Shown here one piece after another: positions 1 to 6,180 of a DNA stretch of 15,971 bases. Under the pieces are notes generated by a model, which was given only the letters and a program-made list of their open reading frames with translations, was not told the origin of the DNA and ran no database searches. Source of the DNA: JBECKR01 sp040235415 (lineage in GTDB: Bacteria > Acidobacteriota > Polarisedimenticolia > Polarisedimenticolales > Polarisedimenticolaceae); assembly GCA_040235415.1 (NCBI GenBank), contig JBECKR010000259.1:1-15971 (forward strand), given 5' to 3'. The first letter of the stretch is position 1. Each line of letters begins with the position of its first letter. Position numbers and translations under genes: made by a program.

Positions 1-346
1 CCGCGAGCCGCAGCGCGGCCCGCGCCTGGCGCAGCTGCTCCTGCTGCGTGTCGTCGAGGAGCCGCACGAGCGCCTGGCCGTTCCGCACCGTGTCGCCGCT
101 TCGGACCGCGACCTCGGCGACGACGCCGGCGATCTCGGGCCGGAGCACGACCTGGTTCGCGGCGCGAGCGACTCCGGACAGCCGCTCGACGAGCGGCAGG
201 TTCCCTTCCCGGGCCGGCACCGCCTCGACGGCCGGCGGCGGAGCCGCGGTCGCGGCGGCCTCGCCCGCGGACCGGGCGCAACTCGACGCAACGACCACCG
301 CGAGGGCGACGAGACCGGCCGCCGCCGGCGTACGGATCCCTCCCAT
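1..346 (-). CDS. RND efflux periplasmic adaptor (HlyD/AcrA family), N-terminal part, cut by window edge
   Basis: Only the first 115 residues are present; the gene runs off the left edge. The protein starts with a short basic stretch, a hydrophobic segment (about residues 8-20) and a lipobox-like ASSC ending at Cys23, so it is probably an inner-membrane-anchored lipoprotein. A Pro/Ala linker follows, then a biotinyl/lipoyl-like half-domain (about 50-95) with the adaptor signature VVLRPEIAGVVAEVAV and GDTVRNGQALVRL. Next comes a Gln/Arg/Ala-rich stretch that starts the usual coiled-coil hairpin. Family members bridge an RND pump to an outer-membrane channel. The ATG has a GGAGG ribosome site 5 bases upstream. 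A 13-bp inverted repeat lies 15 bases before the start. Pump and channel genes would lie beyond the edge. The substrate cannot be inferred. Confidence 0.85.
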   Translation of the reverse strand, partial: MGGIRTPAAAGLVALAVVVASSCARSAGEAAATAAPPPAVEAVPAREGNLPLVERLSGVARAANQVVLRPEIAGVVAEVAVRSGDTVRNGQALVRLLDDTQQEQLRQARAALRLA

Positions 347-360
347 GACGCCTCCACCCG

Positions 361-391
361 GTCCTGCGAGGGTACCACCCTCGCGCAGGAC
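361..391. repeat. Imperfect palindrome/hairpin just upstream of the RND adaptor
   Basis: GTCCTGCGAGGGT (361-373) pairs with ACCCTCGCGCAGGAC (377-391) around an ACC centre, with one two-base CG bulge; the inner GCGAGGGT/ACCCTCGC arms are perfect. It ends 15 bases before the adaptor ATG on the minus strand and about 70 bases after the stop of the preceding gene (463). It could be an operator for a TetR- or MarR-type repressor of the efflux genes, or an RNA hairpin ending the parA transcript. No T-tract follows on the minus strand, so I lean towards an operator. The rest of 347-462 shows nothing else I can name. Confidence 0.45.
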
Positions 392-462
392 CACGACGCC
401 GTCGCCCGCGGGCGGGAGGACCGTTTCGCTCCGGATGGGGCGGCCCCGGAGATCCCGATGCT

Positions 463-1227
463 TCACGCCCCGTCGCTCTCGATCGCGAGAAGGTCGGCGG
501 GGAGCGACGCGGGCGCCGGGGCGACCACCGCCGTGAGGAAGCCGCCGTCGGGCGCCCCTGGGAGAGCCTCGAGCGCGGCAGCGAGATCGATCTCCCGCGG
601 GTCGAGGGCGAGTGCCGGCGAACCGGATTCCCCCGCGGTCTCCAGAAACCGTCCGAGGGCGGACGGACTCGGCGAGAACGCCCAAAGCCGCAGGTCCGCG
701 ACGCTCGCGAGCGCATCCCGCGCCAGAGACAGGGCGGCGGGGACCGCCTTCTCGGTCGCGTCCAGCGCGACGACGAGCGCTCCGGCGAGCAACGTCGCCC
801 GCAGAATCGGGTGGCGGTGCCGCAGCGGGATCCGCAGCAGCAGCAGGTCGGCGCGGGACTCGTGGCGCCGGAGCGCGTCGAGCATCGCGACGACGTTGCC
901 GAGCGGCTCGCGGTCGAGGCGGTTCGGCTCGCACGCCACGACCGCCCGGCGGACGCCGTTCGCCGGAATCGACGGCCGGTCCGCGGGCCAGCCGGAGAAC
1001 AGTTCGACCACCGCCGGGCTCCGACCGAGCAGTCCGGCCCACTCCGCGACCCACCCGAGCGCGGCCTCGCCGGCGCCGGCGTCGGCGACCACCAGCATCC
1101 GAGGCGGGCGCCGCGCGTGGACCTGAGGGGGCTCCCGGACCGCCGGCGCCGGCGCCCCGCCGCGCTCGCGCTCGATCAGGCGGTGCAGCACTCCGCGCAG
1201 GGGATGATCCCGCGGCGCGCCGCTCAC
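463..1227 (-). CDS. Unrecognised 254-aa protein, possible degenerate ParA/MinD-like partner of ParA-CBM48
   Basis: I do not recognise this protein from a named family. It starts at a GTG that overlaps the ParA-CBM48 stop in the sequence GTGA, so the two are very probably translationally coupled. Residues 1-23 form a possible charged helix (DHPLRGVLHRLIERERG), followed by a Pro/Ala/Arg linker to about 43. From Met44 the pattern is Rossmann-like: a hydrophobic strand, a Gly-rich turn (DAGAGE) and a helix, then a second strand (PAVVELF). Later come RADLLLLRIPL and a long helix-strand stretch (ATLLAGALVVALDA, then SLARDAL) where ParA/MinD proteins have Walker B and switch II. There is no GKT/S or KGGxGK motif, so nucleotide hydrolysis is unlikely. 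The pseudo-ParA reading is inference from pattern and neighbourhood. No signal peptide or clear membrane segment is visible. Confidence 0.7.
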   Translation of the reverse strand: MSGAPRDHPLRGVLHRLIERERGGAPAPAVREPPQVHARRPPRMLVVADAGAGEAALGWVAEWAGLLGRSPAVVELFSGWPADRPSIPANGVRRAVVACEPNRLDREPLGNVVAMLDALRRHESRADLLLLRIPLRHRHPILRATLLAGALVVALDATEKAVPAALSLARDALASVADLRLWAFSPSPSALGRFLETAGESGSPALALDPREIDLAAALEALPGAPDGGFLTAVVAPAPASLPADLLAIESDGA

Positions 1228-2309
1228 GCGCGGACCTCGAGCACGGAGTTCAGCGAGCCGGCGTCGTTCGGCACCCGGTCGGGGTTGAGCGGATCGGCGA
1301 CCCAGCGACCGTCGACCACGAGCTTGTACTCGTATCGCCCGGGCGGGAGCGGCACGAACTTCGTCCAGGAGCCGTCCGGACGGAGGTCGAGGCGCACGCC
1401 CGAGTCCGGGATCCAGCCGTTGAAGTCGCCCGCGAGCCGCACGCGCTCCGGTTCGAGGTCGTGGCGCGTGAGGTAGAGCCCGTCGGGGGTGACGACGAGC
1501 CCGGCGGCCACGGCCGGGGCCGTCGCGACGTCCTCGGCCGTCGCGCGCCGCTCGAGCTCGTCCGCGAGCGCACGGAAGTCGGCGGCGACGGTGCTGCCGG
1601 GAGCGAACCGCTCGAGCGCGAGCCCGCGCGCCGCGGCTTCCCGAACGACGACGCTCGGGCGCACGGTCGCGTCCAGGATCGCGTCCGGGAACGCCTCGCG
1701 GACCTCGTCGAGCACCCGGCGCGCGAACCGCGTACGGGCATCGAGCGCGTTCATCACGACCCGGAGTCCTGCCGGCCGCCGCCGACGCTCGCCGAGGAGA
1801 CGCACGAGCTCGCTCAGGCGCGCGAGCCCGTGGAGCGCGTAGAGGCTGGGCTCGACCGGAACGACGACATCGTCGGCGGCCGAGAGCGCGTTCAGGGTCA
1901 GGAGGCCGAGCGACGGCGGCGCGTCGATCACGACCCGGTCGGTGTCGAGCGCCAAGGCCGCGAGGTGTTCCGCCAGGCGCTCCTCGCCGGCGGGCACCGG
2001 AAGCAGGTCCGCCTCGACCTCGGCGAGCTCGACTCCCGAGGGCGCCAGGCGCAGCCGGTCGTCCACGGCGACCGTGATCTCGCGGAGCGGCACCGCGTTC
2101 TCGTCGAGTCCGGACCGCGACAGCACCGCCGCGACCGAGCGCTCCCGCGGCGGGGGCGGCAGGCCGAGCCCGAGCGTGGCGTGCCCCTGAGGGTCGAGAT
2201 CCACGAGCAGCGTCCGCCGCCCGGACGCGGCGAGACAGGCGGCGAGATGGATCGCGGTCGTGGTCTTCCCGCAACCCCCCTTCTGGTTCACGACGGCGAG
2301 GACTCTCAT
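1224..2309 (-). CDS. ParA/Soj-type ATPase fused to a C-terminal CBM48 (AMPK-beta-like glycogen-binding) domain
   Basis: Residues 1-255 are a ParA/MinD-family ATPase. They have a deviant Walker A with both lysines (NQKGGCGKTTT, K10 and K15), the DLDPQGHATLGLG segment (37-49), Walker B VVIDAPP (126-132) and the VPVEPS strand (150-155). Residues about 270-361 are an early-set/CBM48 domain with GDFNGW (294-299), GRYEYKLVVDGRW (324-336) and DPLNP (339-343). Aligned by eye with the AMPK beta glycogen-binding domain, W299, K329, W336 and N354 fall on the known carbohydrate contacts W100, K126, W133 and N150. ParA proteins position plasmids, chromosomes, carboxysomes or storage granules by ATP-driven patterning; CBM48 binds alpha-glucans. 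A role at glycogen or polyglucan granules is inference. The ATG follows GGGAGG by 5 bases. The next gene overlaps by 4 bases. No ParB gene or parS-like site is visible. Confidence 0.93.
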   Translation of the reverse strand: MRVLAVVNQKGGCGKTTTAIHLAACLAASGRRTLLVDLDPQGHATLGLGLPPPPRERSVAAVLSRSGLDENAVPLREITVAVDDRLRLAPSGVELAEVEADLLPVPAGEERLAEHLAALALDTDRVVIDAPPSLGLLTLNALSAADDVVVPVEPSLYALHGLARLSELVRLLGERRRRPAGLRVVMNALDARTRFARRVLDEVREAFPDAILDATVRPSVVVREAAARGLALERFAPGSTVAADFRALADELERRATAEDVATAPAVAAGLVVTPDGLYLTRHDLEPERVRLAGDFNGWIPDSGVRLDLRPDGSWTKFVPLPPGRYEYKLVVDGRWVADPLNPDRVPNDAGSLNSVLEVRA

Positions 2310-2411
2310 GACGCCTCCCGCAGCGCTGGGGCGCGCTGTTCCCGGGAGGGGACCCCGAAGCCCGTGACGCGCGGAATCGGGCCCAAGGTCTAGGGTCCGA
2401 GGGCGTCGCTG

Positions 2412-2427
2412 CCCCCACCCATGGGGG
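2412..2427. repeat. Short GC hairpin at the predicted parA-CBM48 transcription start
   Basis: CCCCCA (2412-2417) and TGGGGG (2422-2427) form a perfect 6-bp stem with a CCCA loop. It sits immediately downstream of the predicted -10 of the parA-CBM48 promoter, so it overlaps the expected start of transcription. It may be an operator or a 5'-end RNA structure. It could also be a weak terminator for the MaoC transcript, but no U-tract follows. The rest of 2310-2489 is leader sequence. Confidence 0.35.
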
Positions 2428-2429
2428 GG

Positions 2430-2459
2430 ATCTTAAGCCGGACGAGGAAGCCCGGTCAA
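2430..2459 (-). promoter_or_regulatory. RpoD-like promoter for the parA-CBM48 operon
   Basis: On the minus strand a -35 TTGACC (2459-2454) is separated by 18 bp from a -10 TAAGAT (2435-2430). The expected start near 2423 gives a leader of about 113 nt before the ATG at 2309. The promoter lies 30 bp downstream of the MaoC stop, so the parA pair can be expressed separately from the redox cluster. Base matches and spacing are seen; activity is inferred. Confidence 0.5.
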
Positions 2460-2489
2460 TCGCGAAAGCGGGCGGCGTCGCGGGCCGGC

Positions 2490-2948
2490 TCAGCGCGGCA
2501 GCGGCACGGTGTAGGTCAGCGCGGTGCCCTCGAGCGCGACGACTCCGTCGTCGCGGGTCACCGTCGTCCGCAGCCGGACGATCGGCTTGTCGATGCGCGC
2601 CTCGACGACCTCGACCTCTCCCGTGATGACGTCGCCCGGGCGAACGGGAGCGCGGAAGCTCCACTCGACGTGCAGGAACACGGAGCCCGGTCCGGGGAGG
2701 TCTTCGGCGACGACGGCGTTGAGGATCGCGGTCGTGACGCCGCCCTGCACGATGATCCCGCCGAACGTCGTCGCGCTCGCGGCCTCGGCGTCGTAGTGCA
2801 ACGGGTTGCGGTCGCCGCTCATCTCCGTGAACCGCGCGATGTCTTCGGCACGGACCTCGCGGCTCCGCGCCGCGCGGCGCCCGACCTCGGGAACGCCGCG
2901 AGGCCAAACCGGGGATCGGCTCGGATCGGGGTCACGCCGCTCGGTCAT
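2490..2948 (-). CDS. MaoC-like hotdog-fold dehydratase ((R)-enoyl-CoA hydratase type)
   Basis: A 152-residue single-hotdog protein of the MaoC/PhaJ class. The hydratase signature is present and intact: FTEMSGDRNPLHYD followed by FGGIIVQGG, with the expected catalytic Asp and His (SGDxNPxHxD). Family members hydrate trans-2-enoyl-CoA to (R)-3-hydroxyacyl-CoA or act on related thioesters. The N-terminal 30 residues are charged and probably disordered. The start ATG lies inside the end of the FAD-oxidoreductase gene (17-bp overlap) and follows GAGGAG by about 6 bases, so it is the last gene of the 6053-2490 cluster. The substrate is unknown; next to two flavoproteins, a lipid or polyketide-like acyl substrate is plausible but unproven. 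Confidence 0.88.
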   Translation of the reverse strand: MTERRDPDPSRSPVWPRGVPEVGRRAARSREVRAEDIARFTEMSGDRNPLHYDAEAASATTFGGIIVQGGVTTAILNAVVAEDLPGPGSVFLHVEWSFRAPVRPGDVITGEVEVVEARIDKPIVRLRTTVTRDDGVVALEGTALTYTVPLPR

Positions 2949-4128
2949 CGCCGCTCCTCGCCGGGTCCGCGCCGGCGTCGTCGAACCGCGCGATCGCTTT
3001 GACGCCCTGACCCATCGCTCGGCTCAGGGTCCGGTGCAGGTCCTGCACGGTCTCGAGATCCCAGGAGAACGACGCGATCGCGTCGCTCAGGTCGAGGATA
3101 CCCCGTCCGATCGCGTCGCGGGAGCGCTCGTAGGAAGCGAGCGCCTCGTCGCCCCCCGCGACGACGGCGCGAGCGAGCGACTCGGCGTCCCGCAGCGCGT
3201 CGGTCATCCCGTGGGCCGTGATCGGATCCCGGAAGTAGCCGGCGTCGCCGACGAGCGCCCATCCCGGCCCGTGGCTCGGGCGGAGGTAGCCGGGCTCGCC
3301 CGCGAAGCCGCGCAGCTTGCCGTCCCTCCGCCCCATCGTGACGAAAGCCGCGAGCGACGGCGCGCATTCCGCGAGCGCGCGGTGGTAGCCCGCCTCGAGG
3401 TCGAAGCGCGTCTCGCGGAAGAACCGCTCGCGCGGGACCGCGACGAAGACGGCGGTCCGCCCGTCGTTCGTGGGGATCGCGCCGGCGGCCGTCCCCGGAC
3501 CGTAGTGCCAGCGGTAGCCTCCGACGGCGAACCCGGACCAGTACCCGTACACCGTCGCCGCCGCGTGCGCGCCGGCGTGATACGCCTCGGATCCGACGAG
3601 ACGCGCGACGGTCGAGCGCGCGCCGTCGGCGCCGATCACGATCCCGGCCTCGACCCGCGTGAAGCGCCCCGCGGCGTCCTCGACCACGGCGCCGCGGACC
3701 CGACCGAGCCGGTCGCGCACGAGGTCGGCGAGCCGTACGCCGTGCACGACCTCGGCGCCCGCTTCGGCGGCCGCGTCCGCCAGCACGGAGTCCAGGAGCG
3801 TCCGGCGCGGCGCGAACAGCGCGTCCACACCCCCTCGCGGCTCGATCTCGACGGTGAGCGTCTCGCGGCCGTAGTGGAACGACGTCGCCCGGACCGCGGG
3901 CGTCCCCGCCCGCCGGATCGCGTCGAGCAGCCCCCAACGGTGCAGCTGCAGGACGCCGCCGCGCATCAGGGCGTGGGTCGAGAGCGTGTCGCTGCCGTAG
4001 CGCGCGCGGTCGATCGCGAGCACCCGAAGACCGCTCCGGGCGAGCAGCATCGCAGTGGCCGAGCCGGCGCAGCGGGCGCCGACCACGACCGCGTCGTAGG
4101 CGGAGTGACGGAACGTCGTCGCGGTCAT
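2932..4128 (-). CDS. FAD-dependent oxidoreductase, PHBH/geranylgeranyl-reductase-like (GR2 family)
   Basis: A 398-residue flavoprotein of the group that includes p-hydroxybenzoate-hydroxylase-like monooxygenases, FixC-like and geranylgeranyl reductases. The N-terminal ADP-binding fold is VVVGARCAGSATAMLLARSG, followed by an acidic-residue strand (LAIDRA) and the SDTLSTHALMRGGV segment typical of this subfamily. A second FAD motif, ALVGDAGYFRDPITAHGM, lies at about residues 300-317; it is the GD motif that contacts the FAD ribityl chain. It has no signal peptide and is probably cytosolic. The ATG has GGAGG upstream and lies 17 bp after the FMO stop; its 3' end overlaps the MaoC gene. Fold and cofactor are firm; hydroxylation versus reduction, and the substrate, are not. 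Confidence 0.87.
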   Translation of the reverse strand: MTATTFRHSAYDAVVVGARCAGSATAMLLARSGLRVLAIDRARYGSDTLSTHALMRGGVLQLHRWGLLDAIRRAGTPAVRATSFHYGRETLTVEIEPRGGVDALFAPRRTLLDSVLADAAAEAGAEVVHGVRLADLVRDRLGRVRGAVVEDAAGRFTRVEAGIVIGADGARSTVARLVGSEAYHAGAHAAATVYGYWSGFAVGGYRWHYGPGTAAGAIPTNDGRTAVFVAVPRERFFRETRFDLEAGYHRALAECAPSLAAFVTMGRRDGKLRGFAGEPGYLRPSHGPGWALVGDAGYFRDPITAHGMTDALRDAESLARAVVAGGDEALASYERSRDAIGRGILDLSDAIASFSWDLETVQDLHRTLSRAMGQGVKAIARFDDAGADPARSGDDRAA

Positions 4129-4145
4129 GGCGTCCTCCGGGACTC

Positions 4146-5393
4146 TCACGCGACGGCCCGGCGGGGGGTCCCGCGCCGCGTCGCGATCCGTTCGGCGATG
4201 TCGGCGGCATCCGCGCCGACGCCGTCGATGAAGCTCGAATTGCGCCGTCTCAGGAACTGCAGCCCGACGACGTACAGTCCGTCCTCGGGCGTGACGCCGC
4301 CGCGGTGGACGATCTCGCCGCGGTCGTCGAGCACCGGCACCGCGAGCCATGGGTAGCTCCGCCGGTAGCCGGTCGCCCACAGCACGGTCGAGATGCCGGC
4401 GGCGCGAAGATCCAGCGACGTCGGGGCCGCCGCGGGCCGGATCGACGCGATCGGGCCGGGGGCGGGTGTCGTCGGGGCGAGGCCGCGGTCGACGACCAGT
4501 GCGTCGATGCGCGCGAGCAGCTGCCGCAGCTTGGTGTCCGCCGTGGCCACCGACGCCTCGAGGTCGTCCTCGAACCGCACCCGGCCGCCGTCGAATCCGA
4601 CCGCCCGGCCCGCGAGCCGGACGCCGCGGTCCTGGAGCATGCCGAGATCGAGCGAGGCGTGATCGGGACGGCCGACGAGCTGGAGCGACGGCTGGCGTCG
4701 CGACGCCTCGAGATCGTGGACGGCATCCGCGGTCTCCGTGAGGATTCCCGCCGCGTCGAGCCACTCCATGATGTCGCGGCCGCGGTAGCGCCGCGGGAGC
4801 CTCGTGTGGCGGCCGACCGAGAGGGTCACGTCGCGGCCGGCGCGGCGGATCTCGTCCGCGAGCTGCAACCCGGTCGCGGACGCGCCGACGACCAGAACCC
4901 CGCCCGCGGGGAGGCTCTGCGGCCGGCGGTAGCGCGGGGGCACGACCTGCGTGACGTCTCCGGGCAGGTCGTCGGCGAACCGGGGGACGCAGGGCCGGTC
5001 GCAATGACCGGTGGCGATCACGACGCGGCTCGCCTGCCAGCGTCCGCGATCGGTGTCGACGCGGAAGCCGTCCCCGGCGCGCTCGACGCTACGGACGGTG
5101 GTTTCCGACTCGACCGGCGCCGCGAACGACACCGCGTAGCGCTCGAGGTACTCGATGACCTCGCTGCGCGACATGAACCCGTCCGGGTCCGGGCCGGTGT
5201 AGCGGAACCCCGGAAGGCGGCTCTGCCAGTTGGGGGTCAGGAGGCGGAGGGAGTCCCAGCGCTCGCTGCGCCACCGCTCCCCCACCCGGCCGCGCTCCAG
5301 CACGACGTGCTCGATGCCGCGGTCGGCGAGACAGCGGCTCGTCGCGAGCCCCGCCTGTCCGCCGCCGATGATGAGGGTGTCGATGCGTCGCAT
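4146..5393 (-). CDS. FMO-like flavin-dependent monooxygenase / NAD(P)-binding oxidoreductase (CzcO-type)
   Basis: A 415-residue two-dinucleotide-fold flavoprotein. The FAD site is LIIGGGQAG (7-15), with GERWRSERWDSLRL (38-51), the flavin-contacting stretch usual in class B-like monooxygenases. An ATG turn occurs at 127-129 (VIATGH), the NADPH fold is VLVVGASATGLQLADEI (166-182), and a second ATGY turn lies near the C terminus. The segment before the NADPH fold reads LPGDVTQVVPPRYRRP; many relatives have QxH...YR there, so the usual His appears to be Val. The protein is likely soluble. It starts 72 bp after the OsmC stop, with a GC hairpin between, and is followed at 17 bp by the second flavoprotein. 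Substrate unknown; the gene pair suggests successive oxidations of one compound. Confidence 0.87.
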   Translation of the reverse strand: MRRIDTLIIGGGQAGLATSRCLADRGIEHVVLERGRVGERWRSERWDSLRLLTPNWQSRLPGFRYTGPDPDGFMSRSEVIEYLERYAVSFAAPVESETTVRSVERAGDGFRVDTDRGRWQASRVVIATGHCDRPCVPRFADDLPGDVTQVVPPRYRRPQSLPAGGVLVVGASATGLQLADEIRRAGRDVTLSVGRHTRLPRRYRGRDIMEWLDAAGILTETADAVHDLEASRRQPSLQLVGRPDHASLDLGMLQDRGVRLAGRAVGFDGGRVRFEDDLEASVATADTKLRQLLARIDALVVDRGLAPTTPAPGPIASIRPAAAPTSLDLRAAGISTVLWATGYRRSYPWLAVPVLDDRGEIVHRGGVTPEDGLYVVGLQFLRRRNSSFIDGVGADAADIAERIATRRGTPRRAVA

Positions 5394-5413
5394 GATCGTG
5401 GCCTCGAAGGGAA

Positions 5414-5452
5414 GCCGGCCGGAGCGCCGGCCGGCGCAAAACGCCGGCCGGC
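5414..5452. repeat. GCCGGCCGG triplet with an 11-bp perfect hairpin between OsmC and FMO genes
   Basis: Three GCCGGCCGG-containing units occupy most of the OsmC-FMO gap (5394-5465). The last two form a perfect 11-bp stem, GCCGGCCGGCG (5426-5436) with CGCCGGCCGGC (5442-5452), and a CAAAA loop. On the minus strand it lies right after the OsmC stop. It could attenuate or terminate transcription, protect the OsmC mRNA 3' end, or be a REP-like dispersed repeat. There is no following U-tract, so classical intrinsic termination is doubtful. Confidence 0.5.
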
Positions 5453-5465
5453 GGCCCGGTGCGGG

Positions 5466-6053
5466 TCATCGGCCCGCGTTGACGGAGATCTCGACCGGAA
5501 CCCCGTTCGACACGATGTCGAACACCGCGGAGCGGGACCGGGACTGCTCGACGATCTCGCGGAGCTTCGCCTCGGGGGCGTCGCCCTTGATGTCGAAGCT
5601 GACCTTGATCTTCTGGTAGCCGTTGCGGACCTCGTCCGAGATCCCGAGGATCCCGCGGAGGTCGATCTCGCCCTCGAGCCGGGCCTCGACCGCGGTCAGG
5701 TCGACGCCGCGCGCCGACGCGATGTTCCCGATCCCGGCCATGAGGCAGGCGCCGAGGCCGTGAAGGACGAACTCGACCGGCGTCGGGGCCTTGTCGGAGC
5801 CGACCAGGACGGTCGGGTGGTCCGCGTCGAACACCATCTCGCTCGTGTGCGTATGCTCGCCGCCGGCGCCGCTGAAAGACTCGATCGTGCTGCGGCTGTG
5901 CGCCCCGGCGATCCAGCGGTTCGTCGCCCGGAACTTGAAGCTCGCGAGCTCGGGCTGGCCCTTGACCGCGTTGATCGTCGCGAAAAGGGTCGGAACGTCC
6001 ACGCCGTTCCTGGGCATCGGGGCGGGCTTCGTCGTCGTCGTCGTCTCGTTCAT
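5466..6053 (-). CDS. OsmC/YhfA-like family protein with a single cysteine
   Basis: A 195-residue OsmC-superfamily protein. Features are the N-terminal beta strands (FRATNRWIAGAHSRSTI), the PTPVEFVLHGLGACLMAGI helix holding Cys103, and the C-terminal KVSFDIKGDAPEAKLREIV and VPVEI strands. OsmC/Ohr proteins use two cysteines to reduce organic hydroperoxides. Here Cys103 is the only cysteine in the protein, and the second position is Ser (about S175 in SRSAVFDIV). It may therefore act with an external thiol or serve a non-peroxidase role. The N-terminal 30 residues, with a Thr run, are probably disordered. The ATG is chosen because it has GGGAGG upstream and begins the family-like sequence; an inverted repeat lies 15 bases further up. 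It heads the minus-strand redox cluster. Confidence 0.85.
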   Translation of the reverse strand: MNETTTTTKPAPMPRNGVDVPTLFATINAVKGQPELASFKFRATNRWIAGAHSRSTIESFSGAGGEHTHTSEMVFDADHPTVLVGSDKAPTPVEFVLHGLGACLMAGIGNIASARGVDLTAVEARLEGEIDLRGILGISDEVRNGYQKIKVSFDIKGDAPEAKLREIVEQSRSRSAVFDIVSNGVPVEISVNAGR

Positions 6054-6067
6054 CGTCTCGTCCTCCC

Positions 6068-6085
6068 GGCTGGAACCGTCCAGCC
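6068..6085. promoter_or_regulatory. 7-bp perfect inverted repeat in the OsmC 5' region (possible operator)
   Basis: GGCTGGA (6068-6074) and TCCAGCC (6079-6085) flank a 4-base ACCG centre. On the minus strand this ends immediately before the GGGAGG ribosome site of the OsmC-like gene, so protein binding or RNA folding here could control the redox cluster. I could not find a convincing -10/-35 pair for this gene. The palindrome is seen; the role is inferred. Confidence 0.4.
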
Positions 6086-6167
6086 AACGTCGTCTCAGGG
6101 GGGATAACGCGAACCGCGGCGAAGCCCGCCACGCGACTCCGATTTCGGGGTCGGGGACCCGTGGGCG

Positions 6168-6173
6168 TATACT
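6168..6173 (+). promoter_or_regulatory. -10 element TATACT, possibly giving a leaderless mRNA
   Basis: TATACT is followed by only 7 bases and then the GTG start at 6181. A normal start of transcription would fall on or next to the GTG, so the CheR-like mRNA may be leaderless. The -35 is poor (TTTCGG with a 19-bp gap at best). No ribosome site lies before the GTG, which agrees with this reading. Confidence 0.4.
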
Positions 6174-6180
6174 TTCGGCC

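Noticed and set aside
612..2393. Long plus-strand open frame (593 codons) opposite the ParA-CBM48 gene
   Set aside because: Arg/Pro/Gly-rich translation without domains; it mirrors the genuine minus-strand genes, as expected at this GC content.
1..2459. ParB gene or parS-type centromere for the ParA protein
   Set aside because: No ParB-like protein and no TGTTNCACGTGAAACA-like palindrome seen; the ParA here is probably not a chromosome-partition protein.
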